From Moorella sp. E308F (GTDB lineage: Bacteria; Bacillota; DSM-521; Neomoorellales; Neomoorellaceae): DNA of 64,000 bases. The stretch lies in assembly GCF_006538365.1 (NCBI RefSeq), contig NZ_BJKN01000001.1, positions 977,424 to 1,041,423 of the forward strand. Reading direction: 5' to 3'. The notes below the pieces were generated by a model that saw only the letters and a program-made list of their open reading frames with translations, was not told the origin of the DNA and did no database searches. The position numbers and the translations under genes are program-made. Below are positions 25,830-35,209 of the stretch, one piece after another. Numbering within the stretch: position 1 is the first letter of the stretch; each line of letters begins with the position of its first letter.

Positions 25830-27824
25830 ATGCCGCCCTTTATCCTGAAGTCAGATTACCAGCCGCGGGGCGACCAGCCCCAGGCCATTGCCGCCCTGGT
25901 GGAAGGGTTGCAGAAAGGCTACCGCCACCAGACCCTGCTGGGGGCGACGGGTACCGGCAAGACCTACACCATGGCCCAGGTCATCCAGGCCGTGCAGCGG
26001 CCCACCCTGGTCCTGGCCCCTAACAAGACCCTGGCGGCCCAGCTCTGCGGCGAGTTCAAGGAGTTTTTTCCCGACAACGCCGTCGAGTATTTTGTCAGCT
26101 ACTATGACTATTACCAGCCGGAGGCCTATGTACCCCAGACGGATACCTATATCGAAAAGGACAGCTCCATCAACGACGAGATCGACAAGTTGCGCCACTC
26201 GGCTACCGCCGCCCTTTTTGAGCGGCGGGACGTCATCATTGTGGCCAGCGTCTCCTGTATCTACGGCCTGGGTTCGCCGGAGGACTACAGCACCCTGATG
26301 CTTTCCTTACGGGAGGGCCAGGAATACGACCGCGATGCCATTTTGCGGAAGCTGGTGGACATCCAGTACAGCCGCAACGACTACGATTTCAAGCGGGGTA
26401 CTTTCCGCGTCCACGGCGACGTTATAGAGATTTTCCCGGCTTCCTATCATGAAAAGGCCGTACGGGTGGAAATGTTCGGCGATGAAATCGAACGCCTGCT
26501 GGAAATCGACACCCTGACGGGAGAAATCCTGGCCCGGCGCCGCCACGTGGCCATCTTCCCGGCCAGCCACTATGTGGTGGAAGAAAGCAAGATGGAGCGG
26601 GCGTTAAAAAGCATTGAGGCCGAACTGGAGGAACGCCTGCAGGAACTGCGGCGACAGGGAAAGCTTTTAGAGGCCCAGCGCCTGGAGCAGCGGACCCGGT
26701 TTGACCTGGAGATGATGCGGGAAGTTGGCTTTTGTAAAGGCATCGAAAACTATTCCCGCCACCTGACCGGCCGGGCGCCTGGGGAGCCGCCCTATACCCT
26801 GCTGGATTACTTTCCCGACGATTTCCTGTTGATCATTGATGAGTCCCATATCACCGTGCCCCAGATCGGCGGTATGTATGAAGGCGACCGTTCCCGCAAG
26901 CAGACTCTGGTAGATTATGGCTTTCGTTTGCCCTCGGCCCTGGACAACCGGCCCCTGACCTTTGAGGAGTTCTGCCAGCGCATTAAGCAGGTAATCTATG
27001 TCTCAGCGACGCCGGGTCCCTATGAACTGGAACACTCCCAGCAGGTAGTGGAGCAGATCATTCGGCCCACCGGCCTGGTGGATCCCGAGGTCCTGGTGCG
27101 GCCTGTAAAGGGGCAGATTGACGACCTGGTGGGCGAGATAAATAAGCGGGTGGCTCGAAATGAGCGCGTCCTGGTGACGACCCTGACCAAGCGCATGGCC
27201 GAGGATCTAACCGATTACCTGCGCGAAGTGGGCATCAAGGTGCGTTACATGCACTCCGATATCGGCGCCATTGAGCGGATGGAGATCATCCGTGACCTGC
27301 GCCTGGGGGTTTTTGATGTCCTGGTGGGGATCAACCTGCTGCGGGAGGGGCTGGACCTGCCGGAGGTTTCCCTGGTGGCCATTCTGGATGCCGACAAGGA
27401 AGGCTTCCTGCGTTCGGAGCGCTCCCTGATCCAGACCATCGGCCGGGCCGCTCGCAACGCCAACGGCCAGGTCATCATGTACGCTGATACCATTACCGCC
27501 TCCATGCGGCGGGCCATAGATGAAACCAACCGCCGCCGCCAGATACAAATTGAGTACAACCGCCGGCACGACATTACCCCCCGGACCGTCAGCAAACCGG
27601 TGCGGGATATTATTGAAACAGCGGTGGTCGAGGAGCCGGCCAGGTACCAGGCGAGCCAATCTCAGGCTAAGAAAAAGAAGAAGGGCCACTTTAGTAAACG
27701 GGAGCTGCAATCCCTGATTAGCCAGCTGGAGAAAGAGATGCGCGCTGCTGCCAAACAACTGGATTTTGAACGCGCTGCCGAACTCCGCGACGCTATCCTG
27801 GAACTACGGCTACAAGCCGGGTAA
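25830..27824 (+). CDS. uvrB: Excinuclease ABC subunit B
   Basis: 664 residues, full length. It has Walker A GATGTGKT (38-45), the beta-hairpin region [18 protein letters not shown] box ([11 protein letters not shown]), helicase motifs VSATPGPYE and QTIGRAARN, and a C-terminal UVR motif ([20 protein letters not shown]) that binds UvrC. UvrB checks damage delivered by UvrA and loads UvrC. Unlike the usual uvrB-uvrA pair, uvrA here is 11.5 kb downstream. GGAAGGGGG precedes the ATG. Confidence 0.98.
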   Translation: MPPFILKSDYQPRGDQPQAIAALVEGLQKGYRHQTLLGATGTGKTYTMAQVIQAVQRPTLVLAPNKTLAAQLCGEFKEFFPDNAVEYFVSYYDYYQPEAYVPQTDTYIEKDSSINDEIDKLRHSATAALFERRDVIIVASVSCIYGLGSPEDYSTLMLSLREGQEYDRDAILRKLVDIQYSRNDYDFKRGTFRVHGDVIEIFPASYHEKAVRVEMFGDEIERLLEIDTLTGEILARRRHVAIFPASHYVVEESKMERALKSIEAELEERLQELRRQGKLLEAQRLEQRTRFDLEMMREVGFCKGIENYSRHLTGRAPGEPPYTLLDYFPDDFLLIIDESHITVPQIGGMYEGDRSRKQTLVDYGFRLPSALDNRPLTFEEFCQRIKQVIYVSATPGPYELEHSQQVVEQIIRPTGLVDPEVLVRPVKGQIDDLVGEINKRVARNERVLVTTLTKRMAEDLTDYLREVGIKVRYMHSDIGAIERMEIIRDLRLGVFDVLVGINLLREGLDLPEVSLVAILDADKEGFLRSERSLIQTIGRAARNANGQVIMYADTITASMRRAIDETNRRRQIQIEYNRRHDITPRTVSKPVRDIIETAVVEEPARYQASQSQAKKKKKGHFSKRELQSLISQLEKEMRAAAKQLDFERAAELRDAILELRLQAG

Positions 27825-27870
27825 ATTGAGGCGAGCTGCCGCATCCCGGTAACGGCAGGACAAGGTTTTA

Positions 27871-28344
27871 TCAACCATCGACATAGAGGTCAAGTAGAAT
27901 TACTTCCGGTATAGTTGCTACCGCTGTATTAATTTTAGACCAGGTACGATCATTACCGATAATTGCCCCACACCCGGCTGTTTTTGCTGTGGCAATAATA
28001 AGGGCGTCAGGAAGACGCAAGTTTGTTTTTGCCCGGATGGCTGCAGCCATTTGGCCAATCTGGCGCGAAATGGGGATTACCTTGAGGCCTGGAAAATCGT
28101 CCAGGAATAATTTTACCATAGTTAGCGCTTCTTGATTATCTTGCTTTAGAGGCCCAACCAGGAGTTCTGTTTCGGTAATTACAGAAATGACAGCTTCTAG
28201 ATTTTGTTGTTCAAAAAGGCCAAATAAAGGATTTAAGATAGTATCGTAAGGGCTAATACCCTGCAAAAAATAGATTATGGTACTTGTATCGAGGAGTAAG
28301 CGCTGGAAACCGGCAATCTTGTTTAAGAAGGCGTCTTTTCCCAT
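27871..28344 (-). CDS. PIN-domain RNase toxin (VapC-like)
   Basis: 157 residues with a PIN-domain acid set: LLLDTSTIIYFLQG, VITETELLVGPL, LRLPDALIIATA and GNDRTW. These acidic residues would hold Mg/Mn for RNA cleavage. It overlaps the upstream AbrB-type gene by 22 bases, the normal antitoxin-then-toxin order. GGAAGGA precedes the start inside the antitoxin gene. It is convergent with uvrB, with 46 bases between them. Confidence 0.88.
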   Translation of the reverse strand: MGKDAFLNKIAGFQRLLLDTSTIIYFLQGISPYDTILNPLFGLFEQQNLEAVISVITETELLVGPLKQDNQEALTMVKLFLDDFPGLKVIPISRQIGQMAAAIRAKTNLRLPDALIIATAKTAGCGAIIGNDRTWSKINTAVATIPEVILLDLYVDG

Positions 28345-28580
28345 GTTTCGCGTTCCTTCCCGACATAGACGTCTATCTCTTCTTTGGTTTGTCCGTAGAT
28401 ACCCTTTAATGATCCGGCCAGCAATTCAGTATAACTTTTAGTTTTGGGCCATATGATAAGCTTATCCCCATGTACTTCCAACAATAATTTTTGTCCCGGC
28501 TGGATACCAAGCTTTTTATAAATGGCGGCAGGTATGGTTATTTGGCGCTTACTGGAAATTTTTATGATGGCTTGATCCAT
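28323..28580 (-). CDS. AbrB/MazE-type antitoxin
   Basis: 85 residues beginning with a SpoVT/AbrB swapped-hairpin DNA-binding domain (IKISSKRQITIPAAIYKKLG, then PGQKLLLEVHGDKLIIWP). The C-terminal tail (TKEEIDVYVGKERETW) would bind and block the PIN toxin. TTTGGAGGAA precedes the ATG. It probably represses its own promoter through sites described at 28606-28651. Confidence 0.88.
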   Translation of the reverse strand: MDQAIIKISSKRQITIPAAIYKKLGIQPGQKLLLEVHGDKLIIWPKTKSYTELLAGSLKGIYGQTKEEIDVYVGKERETWEKTPS

Positions 28581-28605
28581 TTCATTTCCTCCAAATCATT
28601 TTCTT

Positions 28606-28651
28606 ACTTACTATTATACGGCCGGTAAGTGTACTCTGACAACAACTTACC
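28606..28651 (-). promoter_or_regulatory. Promoter and candidate operator of the toxin-antitoxin pair
   Basis: On the minus strand TTGTCA (28642-28637) and TATAAT (28618-28613) are separated by 18 bases, a good sigma-A promoter. Three half-sites of the form ACTTAC(C) or its complement lie at 28606-28611, 28624-28630 and 28645-28651, flanking the -10 and -35. Inverted half-sites over the promoter fit autorepression by the AbrB-type antitoxin. Confidence 0.65.
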
Positions 28652-28719
28652 GATAAATGATTTTAATTCTGCCTGTGAGGTAGCAGGACAGGTGCCAAAA
28701 TCAATTATTATGGGTGATA

Positions 28720-31700
28720 ATGTTGCATTTTATCGCCGATCTCCACGTCCACTCCCGTTACTCCCGGGCCACCAGCAGGGATGCCACGCCGGAGAACTTT
28801 TACCGCTACGCTGTTTATAAAGGCGTGACCCTGGTGGGCAGCGGCGATTTTACCCACCCGGCCTGGCGGGAGGAGCTGAAAAATAAGCTGGAGCTGGCGG
28901 AGGAGGGCCTTTACCGCCTGAAGGAGGAATTCTGCCGGGCGGTAGAGGAAGATACTTCCTCTGGGCTGCCGCTTTTAGGTCATAAGGGTTGCAACCTGGG
29001 CGGCTACTTCCCTAAAGGTTACTCAAGTTATGTTCCCGTTGACGCTGACGGACACCCTGTGGTGCGCTTTATCATCAGCGGGGAGATCAGCACCATCTAT
29101 AAAAAAGGCGGGCGCACCCGTAAAGTCCACCACCTCATCCTCCTGCCCGATCTTGAGGCAGCGGAAGCCCTCAGCCGCCGCCTGGAAGGGATCGGCAACC
29201 TTCATTCTGACGGCCGGCCTATCCTCGGCCTGGACAGCCGCCGGCTCCTGGAGATGACCCTCGAGGCCTGCCCGCAGGCCATCTTTATCCCGGCCCATAT
29301 CTGGACCCCCCATTTCTCCCTCTTCGGCGCCAACTCGGGGTTTGACAGTATGGAAGAGTGTTTTGAGGACCTGGCCGGTTACATCTACGCCGTGGAAACG
29401 GGCCTTTCCTCCGACCCGCCCATGAACTGGCGCCTTTCCGCCCTGGACCGCCTTACCCTGGTTTCCAATTCCGATGCCCATTCTCCTCGCCACCTGGCCA
29501 GGGAGGCCAACATCTTCAACACCGAGCTTTCCTACCCGGCCATCCGCCGGGCCCTGCAGGAAAGGGAAGCGGCCAATTTCCTGGGAACGCTGGAGTTCTT
29601 CCCCGAGGAAGGCAAGTATCACTATGACGGCCATCGGGCCTGTAATATCTGCTGGCCGCCGGCCCGGACGCGGGCGGCAGGTGGAGTGTGCCCCGTCTGC
29701 GGCCGCAAGGTGACCGTTGGCGTGCTGCACCGGGTGGAGGTACTGGCCGACCGGGAAGAGGGTGTTCGCCCGCAGGGCGCCCGCCCTTACGAGAGCCTGG
29801 TTCCCCTGCCGGAGGTGCTGGCGTCGGCCCTGGGGAGGGGTACCGCTTCTAAAAAAGTCGCCGCCCTTTACTTTGACCTGCTCCGCCGCCTGGGCCCGGA
29901 ACTGGTAGTGCTGCGGGAGGCTCCCCTGGAGGCCATCGCCCGGGTGGCGGGGGCGTCGGTCGCTGAAGCCATCCGGCGCATGCGCGCCGGCGAGGTAGAG
30001 AGGCAGCCGGGCTTTGATGGCGAGTATGGCCGGATCCTGCTGATCCGGCCGGAGGAGAGGGAGTATTTCGTAGGGCAGGCCAGCCTGTTTGGGGAAGCCG
30101 GGGAAATTGCTGCCGCAGCAGCTACAAGTACCTGCCAGGCAAGTACAGCCGGGAAAAAGACTAAACTCGGTAAGGCCGTAAAGGAGAATGCAGCGGCAAA
30201 GGGCAGCGATGTGACAGCGCAGGCGAGGCGGCGGGCAGCTCCGGAGGGGTTAGCCGTGCCGGCAGGGGGAGGGGTGACGCCATCTATAGCGGCGGACCCG
30301 GGCCAGCCGGCAGGCCCTGCCGGTGGTGAACCTGTTCCGGTTAAGGCGGCAACAGGCGCTGGCGTTCCCCTGGCTGGCCTCAATGAGGAACAGCGGCTGG
30401 CAGTCACCGCGGCAGAGGGGCCGGTTATTGTCCTGGCCGGCCCGGGTACGGGTAAGACCAGCACCCTGGTTCACCGCCTGGCCTACTTAATAGGGATGCG
30501 AGGCATTGCCCCCGGCCAGATTACGGCCGTCACCTTTACCAATAAAGCTGCCACCGAAATCCGGCAGCGTGTGGTTGAACTGTTGGAGGAGGCCGGGGGG
30601 ATTGAGGATTTAACCATTGGCACCTTTCACAGCATCTGCCATGACCTGCTGCGGTGCTGGCCGGAACAGGACCGGGCGATAGCTCCGGCCTTTGCCGGCC
30701 GGGAGCAGCCCACCGTCCTTGATGAGAGCGACGCCAGGAGCATTCTGGCAGAAATCCTCCAGGAAAGCGGGAGAGGCGGCTCCCGCCGGGCCCTGAAGCT
30801 GCAGCGGCAGATTTCCCTTCTCAAAAGCCGTGGCCTGCTTCCTTCATCCCCCGGCGTCCCGGAAGACCTGCGGCCAGTTTACAGCGCCTACCAGGAGCGG
30901 CTGGCCGAATACGGTGTCCTCGATTACGATGATCTCCTGCTTCTGGCGGTTGATTTGCTGGAGAGATGGATAGCTGCCGGGGAGGACACACCGGAGGTTA
31001 AAAGGTTGCTGGCCCGGTTTACCTACCTCCTCGTTGACGAATTCCAGGACGTCAACCCGGTCCAGTACCGGCTGATCAGGCTGTGGAGCGGCGATGGCGG
31101 CAATCTCTTCGTCATCGGCGACCCCGACCAGGCCATCTATGGCTTTCGCGGGGCCAGCAACCGTTTTTTCCGGCAGCTCCAGGAGGACTTCCCGGCAGCA
31201 CGGGTTTTCCGGCTAACCCGCAATTATCGCTCCACGCCCACCATCCTCCGGGCGGCTGCGGCCGTAATCGCCCATAACCCGCATCCTGGCCTTAAACTTC
31301 CGGGCGACAAGGTTCTTGTCGCCGCAAAGGAGGAGGGGCCCCCGATCCTTCACGTGGAGGTCCCCGGTGAGATGGCTGAGGGCATCGCCATTGTCAGGGA
31401 GATCGGCCGCCTGGTAGGCGGCACCACCATGCTCCAGGCCCACGGCCAGGGAGGCATGGTACCTGTGGAAGTCCCGGGGGGCAGGGAAGGAGAAGCCCTC
31501 GGTTTTGCCGATATAGCCGTCCTGGCCCGGACGGGGCGCCAGTTAGAGACCCTGGAAGAATGTTTCCTGAAGGAGGGGATACCCTACCGGCTGGTAGGCC
31601 GCGAAAGCTTCCTGGAAGACCGGCCGGTCCGGGAGGCTCTGGCCTTTTGCTGGTGCCTGGTCAACCCGGAAGACGATTTCCATATTTATCGCTGCCTCGG

Positions 31701-32487
31701 TGGGGGCCCCTTTGGCCAGGATAAAAGAGATATTGCCCTGGTCCGGGAGACAGCCAGGCAAATGCATTGCCCGGCCTGGCAGGCCATAGAAAGGTTAACG
31801 GCAGGCGAGGCGTCGCCAGGGGCAGCAGCCGGGAAGGGTTTGCTGGCCTTCAGGAATGCCGTGGAGACCTGGAGGACCATAATGCGCCAGGAACCTCCTG
31901 AGCGCCTCCTGGCCCGCTGGATTGAGGAGCATAACCTCCAGGAAGTGGCCAGCATGAACCGCCTTATGCGGGTGGCAGCGCGTTTTAACGACCTTTCTGC
32001 CTTCCTGCGCGGGGTCGTCCTGGCCGAGGAAGCAGACCATGAGCGCTGGGGCAACAATGTAACTGCCCCCGAAGCAGTAAGCCTGATGACCCTCCATGCC
32101 GCCAAGGGGCTGGAGTTTCCCGTGGTCTTTATAGCCGGTGTAGAAGACGGATTGTTGCCCATCAAAGAGCGCCCTGGCGTTCCTCCGGATGATGGAGGAG
32201 ATGTTGACGTGGAGCCTTCTATAGTGATGAGCCCTACCCAGGGAAGCGGGGAAATTTTGGCCGAGGAACGCCGCCTGTTTTACGTCGGCCTTACCCGGGC
32301 GCGGGATATATTGATCCTGGTATCATCCCGCAGCAGGACTATTGCTGGCAGAAAGGTACCTTCCCAGCCCTCTCCTTTCCTGCTGGAAATACCTCCGGAG
32401 TGCCTGGAGAAAAAATTTTGGCCCGGCAGGACAAAAGGCAGGCAGGGAACAGATGATGGGAAATATAAGCAACTGCGCCTGTTTTAA
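28720..32487 (+). CDS. EndoQ-like PHP nuclease fused to UvrD/PcrA-type helicase
   Basis: About 1,255 residues. The first 400 match the EndoQ/TIGR00375 family: a PHP metal site starting IADLHVHSRYS, GSGDFTHPAW, FIPAHIWTPHFSLFG, SNSDAHSPRHL, and a four-Cys zinc motif (CNIC...CPVC). A low-complexity Ala/Gly/Pro linker of about 90 residues leads into a complete SF1A helicase: AGPGTGKTSTLVHRL, FTNKAATEI, DEFQDVNPVQ, GDPDQAIYGFRGA, LTRNYRST, LHAAKGLEFPVVF and LFYVGLTRARD. EndoQ cuts DNA 5' of deaminated bases; the helicase could unwind from the nick. Start is uncertain: GTG 28714, ATG 28720 or TTG 28723, with a weak ribosome site. It lies among uvrB, uvrA and uvrC. Confidence 0.93.
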   Translation: MLHFIADLHVHSRYSRATSRDATPENFYRYAVYKGVTLVGSGDFTHPAWREELKNKLELAEEGLYRLKEEFCRAVEEDTSSGLPLLGHKGCNLGGYFPKGYSSYVPVDADGHPVVRFIISGEISTIYKKGGRTRKVHHLILLPDLEAAEALSRRLEGIGNLHSDGRPILGLDSRRLLEMTLEACPQAIFIPAHIWTPHFSLFGANSGFDSMEECFEDLAGYIYAVETGLSSDPPMNWRLSALDRLTLVSNSDAHSPRHLAREANIFNTELSYPAIRRALQEREAANFLGTLEFFPEEGKYHYDGHRACNICWPPARTRAAGGVCPVCGRKVTVGVLHRVEVLADREEGVRPQGARPYESLVPLPEVLASALGRGTASKKVAALYFDLLRRLGPELVVLREAPLEAIARVAGASVAEAIRRMRAGEVERQPGFDGEYGRILLIRPEEREYFVGQASLFGEAGEIAAAAATSTCQASTAGKKTKLGKAVKENAAAKGSDVTAQARRRAAPEGLAVPAGGGVTPSIAADPGQPAGPAGGEPVPVKAATGAGVPLAGLNEEQRLAVTAAEGPVIVLAGPGTGKTSTLVHRLAYLIGMRGIAPGQITAVTFTNKAATEIRQRVVELLEEAGGIEDLTIGTFHSICHDLLRCWPEQDRAIAPAFAGREQPTVLDESDARSILAEILQESGRGGSRRALKLQRQISLLKSRGLLPSSPGVPEDLRPVYSAYQERLAEYGVLDYDDLLLLAVDLLERWIAAGEDTPEVKRLLARFTYLLVDEFQDVNPVQYRLIRLWSGDGGNLFVIGDPDQAIYGFRGASNRFFRQLQEDFPAARVFRLTRNYRSTPTILRAAAAVIAHNPHPGLKLPGDKVLVAAKEEGPPILHVEVPGEMAEGIAIVREIGRLVGGTTMLQAHGQGGMVPVEVPGGREGEALGFADIAVLARTGRQLETLEECFLKEGIPYRLVGRESFLEDRPVREALAFCWCLVNPEDDFHIYRCLGGGPFGQDKRDIALVRETARQMHCPAWQAIERLTAGEASPGAAAGKGLLAFRNAVETWRTIMRQEPPERLLARWIEEHNLQEVASMNRLMRVAARFNDLSAFLRGVVLAEEADHERWGNNVTAPEAVSLMTLHAAKGLEFPVVFIAGVEDGLLPIKERPGVPPDDGGDVDVEPSIVMSPTQGSGEILAEERRLFYVGLTRARDILILVSSRSRTIAGRKVPSQPSPFLLEIPPECLEKKFWPGRTKGRQGTDDGKYKQLRLF

Positions 32488-32509
32488 ATATGGAGTTAGA
32501 AACAGGCGC
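32475..32509 (+). terminator. Hairpin over the stop codon of the EndoQ-helicase gene
   Basis: GCGCCTGTTT (32475-32484) pairs perfectly with AAACAGGCGC (32500-32509); the TAA stop is in the loop. No T-run follows, so it may be an RNA end-protecting hairpin rather than a true terminator. The AT-rich 32510-32595 has no gene. Confidence 0.5.
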
Positions 32510-32609
32510 TCTTGCCGGAATCATTTGAGCAAAAATTGGCAATAATTTATGCAGGACTATGTCGTTAATTATCGAAATAAAAAATTAAAAAGGTCGGGGG
32601 GGATCTGTT

Positions 32610-33881
32610 TTGGGCTTGTTATCCCTGCAACAGCTGGCAGACCCGGCCGTTCTAAAGCGCCTGCTTAGTTCTTTTACCGAGGCCACCGGGATACGGGCGG
32701 TAATTTTAGATACAGCTATGGAACCCGTTATCGGCGTCGAAGATTATACCTATCACTGCCGGTTGTGCCAGCTGGTTAACTCGGTGACAGAAGGTGCCGA
32801 ACGTTGCCGGGAAACCTACCGCCGTGCCTGCCGGGCGGTGGAACTCATTGATCCCTGTATCCTCTTTTGCCATGCCGGCCTGGTTCACTGGGCCGCACCA
32901 ATCAAATTGCAAGATCAGGTCCTGGGAACCATTATTTGCGGCCAAGCAATTATGTGGGAACTGGATGAGCAGGCCATGCAGGAGATATTTAACCAGGTGG
33001 CGGACCTGTGCCTACCACCCCGGGAACTGAGGGCTGCCATCCAGAAATTACGGGTTGTCCCGGCGCGCCAGGTCCAGCAAGGAGCGGAACTGTTAAAGAA
33101 GCTGGCGGCCCGGGTGGCAGCCAGCAGCCTGAGCAGCCTGGGAGCTACCGGGCAACAGGAAAAAAGAGGACCTTTAAAAGGGCCGTCCCTCTGGAACTGG
33201 CTGGTGGAAAGGGCCCCGTGGGAGCAAGGTAACGGCTACCAGCTGGATCTGGAAAATGAGCTGGCGAGCAGGGTGCGCCTGGGGGACCGGCTGGGGGCAG
33301 AGACTATCCTGGAAAATCTCCTGGGGAACATCCTTTTTACCAACATCGGCCGCGCCGAAATTATCAAATATCGCCTGCTGGAGTTGCTGGCCATCCTTTC
33401 CCGGGCGGCTGCTGCCGGCGGCGCCAGGCCGGAAGAGATTTTAAACTTAAGTGCAGCCAGTATGCAAAAAATTTCCACTCTGTCCCTTGAGGAGAGCTTC
33501 ATCTGGTTGCTGCGCACCCTGGATGAATTTATGGACCGGATCTACCGCGCCCGGGAAAGCCGCCAGACACCGCCGGTGGAAAAGGCTGTGGCCTATATCA
33601 ATACCAACTACAGGCAGAGTATAGGTTTAGAAGATATAGCTGTCTTTGTTGATTTAAGCCCGGCCCACTTGAGCCGCCTGTTTAAAAAGGAAATGGGCCG
33701 GACGGTAATTGAATACCTGAACCTGGTGCGTATAGAAGCTGCCAAACGTTTGCTGCGGGAAGGGAAAACTATCGAAGAAGTAGCCACAGCGACAGGCTTT
33801 AATGAAGTTACCTATTTCAGCCGCGTATTTAAACGGGAGGTTGGCGTAACGCCTGGAACTTACCGGAGTAGATATGCCTGA
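32610..33881 (+). CDS. AraC-family regulator with PocR sensory domain
   Basis: 423 residues. The N-terminal PocR domain (residues 5-165) has the Cys-rich pattern YHCRLCQLVN, RCRETYRRACRA, CILFCHAGLVHWAAPI and GTIICGQ. A middle helical region of about 130 residues follows, then two AraC helix-turn-helix motifs (LEDIAVFVDLSPAHLSRLFK and TIEEVATATGFNEVTYFSRV). PocR domains sense small compounds in propanediol, glycerol and methyl-compound pathways. TTG start after GGGGGGGATC. It probably controls the adjacent UroD-like/TRAP genes on the same strand. Confidence 0.9.
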   Translation: MGLLSLQQLADPAVLKRLLSSFTEATGIRAVILDTAMEPVIGVEDYTYHCRLCQLVNSVTEGAERCRETYRRACRAVELIDPCILFCHAGLVHWAAPIKLQDQVLGTIICGQAIMWELDEQAMQEIFNQVADLCLPPRELRAAIQKLRVVPARQVQQGAELLKKLAARVAASSLSSLGATGQQEKRGPLKGPSLWNWLVERAPWEQGNGYQLDLENELASRVRLGDRLGAETILENLLGNILFTNIGRAEIIKYRLLELLAILSRAAAAGGARPEEILNLSAASMQKISTLSLEESFIWLLRTLDEFMDRIYRARESRQTPPVEKAVAYINTNYRQSIGLEDIAVFVDLSPAHLSRLFKKEMGRTVIEYLNLVRIEAAKRLLREGKTIEEVATATGFNEVTYFSRVFKREVGVTPGTYRSRYA

Positions 33882-34002
33882 AAAGTGATACTGTGAAAAC
33901 GATCCCAATGGTCAAAAATATGCAAAAAAGTATCCGGATAGTTCAAAGGGTAAAGATGGTCTGATGGCGAAACCAAATTTAAATTTTACGGAGGTGACCT
34001 GT

Positions 34003-35097
34003 ATGACCATGACACCGCGGGAAAGGGTATTAACTGCCCTGGCCCGGGGGGTGCCCGATCAGGTGCCCTTTGTGGAAAATGATGTCGAGGAGCCCCTCCA
34101 GGTAGAGATCATGGGCCGGGATGACTTCACACCGACCGAGCTCTGTGAGGTCCTGGGACTGGATGGTTTTGGCTATCATTATCCTACCGGGGGGGAAGCC
34201 GGTACCGGCCAGTCCATGCAGGGGGGCGATGCCTTCCACGAGAAGTACTACTTCCCCAACAAGGTAACCTTTGACTTCTTCCCACCCTGGATCGCCAAAA
34301 TGGGCGTTGATGCCAGCGGGCGCAACTTCATCGAAAAGGGCCTGCTGGTGGATGAAGAATCCTTGAAGCTGTTTGATGAATACCTGCCCGACCCCGATCA
34401 CCCGGCCCGGTACGAACGGGTGGCTGAATGGATTGCCAAATACAAAGGCAAATACGCCGTCTTTGCCCGCATACGCTTGGGCGCGGCTTCGACCATTAAC
34501 AGCATGGGACTGGACCACTTCTCCTTTGCCATTTTTGACAATCCAAAGCTGGTCCATGAAGTCCACCGGCGCTTTTCCGAGTGGTCGGCCCGGGTCGTCG
34601 AGCATTTAAATCAAATGGATTTCGACTTCTTCTGGGCCAACGATGATATAGCCGATAACCGTGGCCCTTGGGTATCACCACAGATGTTCCGGGAATTTTT
34701 CCTGCCCCACATGAAAGTGGTGGCCCAGGCCATCAAAAAGCCCTGGATCTTCCACAGTGACGGCAACCTTTTTCCCGTTATGGACGACCTGCTCACTCTG
34801 GGGATGAGCGCCATTCACCCCATCCAGCCGGCAGCCATGGATATTGGCAGGATGAAGCGGGAGTATGGCCACCGCGTCTGCTTAGTAGGCAACATTGACC
34901 TGGACTATACCCTGACCATGGGTACACCGGAAGAAGTGGATGCCGAGGTTAAAGAACGCATCCGGGTGGCGGCGCCGGGCGGTGGATACATCTGCAGCAG
35001 TGCCAACAGTCTGCCCGGCTACGCTAAAAAGGAAAACGCCCTGGCCATGCGGGATGCTATTAAGAAGTATGGTAAGTATCCCATTCAATTAGATTAA
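34003..35097 (+). CDS. Uroporphyrinogen decarboxylase-like (UroD/MtaA superfamily) protein
   Basis: 364 residues with a UroD-type barrel: TPRERVLTALARGVPDQVPF at the start, IFHSDGNLFPVMDDLL in the middle and YICSSANSLPGYAKKENALA at the end. It is not a heme gene by context. Zinc methyltransferases of this superfamily (MtaA, MtbA) use a His-x-Cys; here the motif is His251-Ser-Asp253, so the Cys ligand is missing. Start ATG 34003 is 6 bases after GGAGGTG. A role in methyl or carboxyl transfer on the compound imported by the TRAP transporter downstream is a guess from context. Confidence 0.85.
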   Translation: MTMTPRERVLTALARGVPDQVPFVENDVEEPLQVEIMGRDDFTPTELCEVLGLDGFGYHYPTGGEAGTGQSMQGGDAFHEKYYFPNKVTFDFFPPWIAKMGVDASGRNFIEKGLLVDEESLKLFDEYLPDPDHPARYERVAEWIAKYKGKYAVFARIRLGAASTINSMGLDHFSFAIFDNPKLVHEVHRRFSEWSARVVEHLNQMDFDFFWANDDIADNRGPWVSPQMFREFFLPHMKVVAQAIKKPWIFHSDGNLFPVMDDLLTLGMSAIHPIQPAAMDIGRMKREYGHRVCLVGNIDLDYTLTMGTPEEVDAEVKERIRVAAPGGGYICSSANSLPGYAKKENALAMRDAIKKYGKYPIQLD

Positions 35098-35209
35098 ATT
35101 GCCGGCATTAACATTGAGGTTTAGTAAAGGAGGGGGTGCAAAAAGGCCGAGAGAACGATAATAAGGTTAAAAATGTTGGGGTTTAGTATATTTAAAAGGA
35201 GGGATTTGG

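Noticed and set aside
34003-35097. Heme biosynthesis gene hemE
   Set aside because: No other heme gene is nearby, and the sequence follows the MtaA-like branch with a changed metal motif.
35126-35185. Possible leader peptide before dctP (AAAGGAGGG followed by GTG and a 16-codon frame)
   Set aside because: The GTG directly abuts the ribosome site with almost no spacing, and no regulatory codon run or terminator pair is visible.
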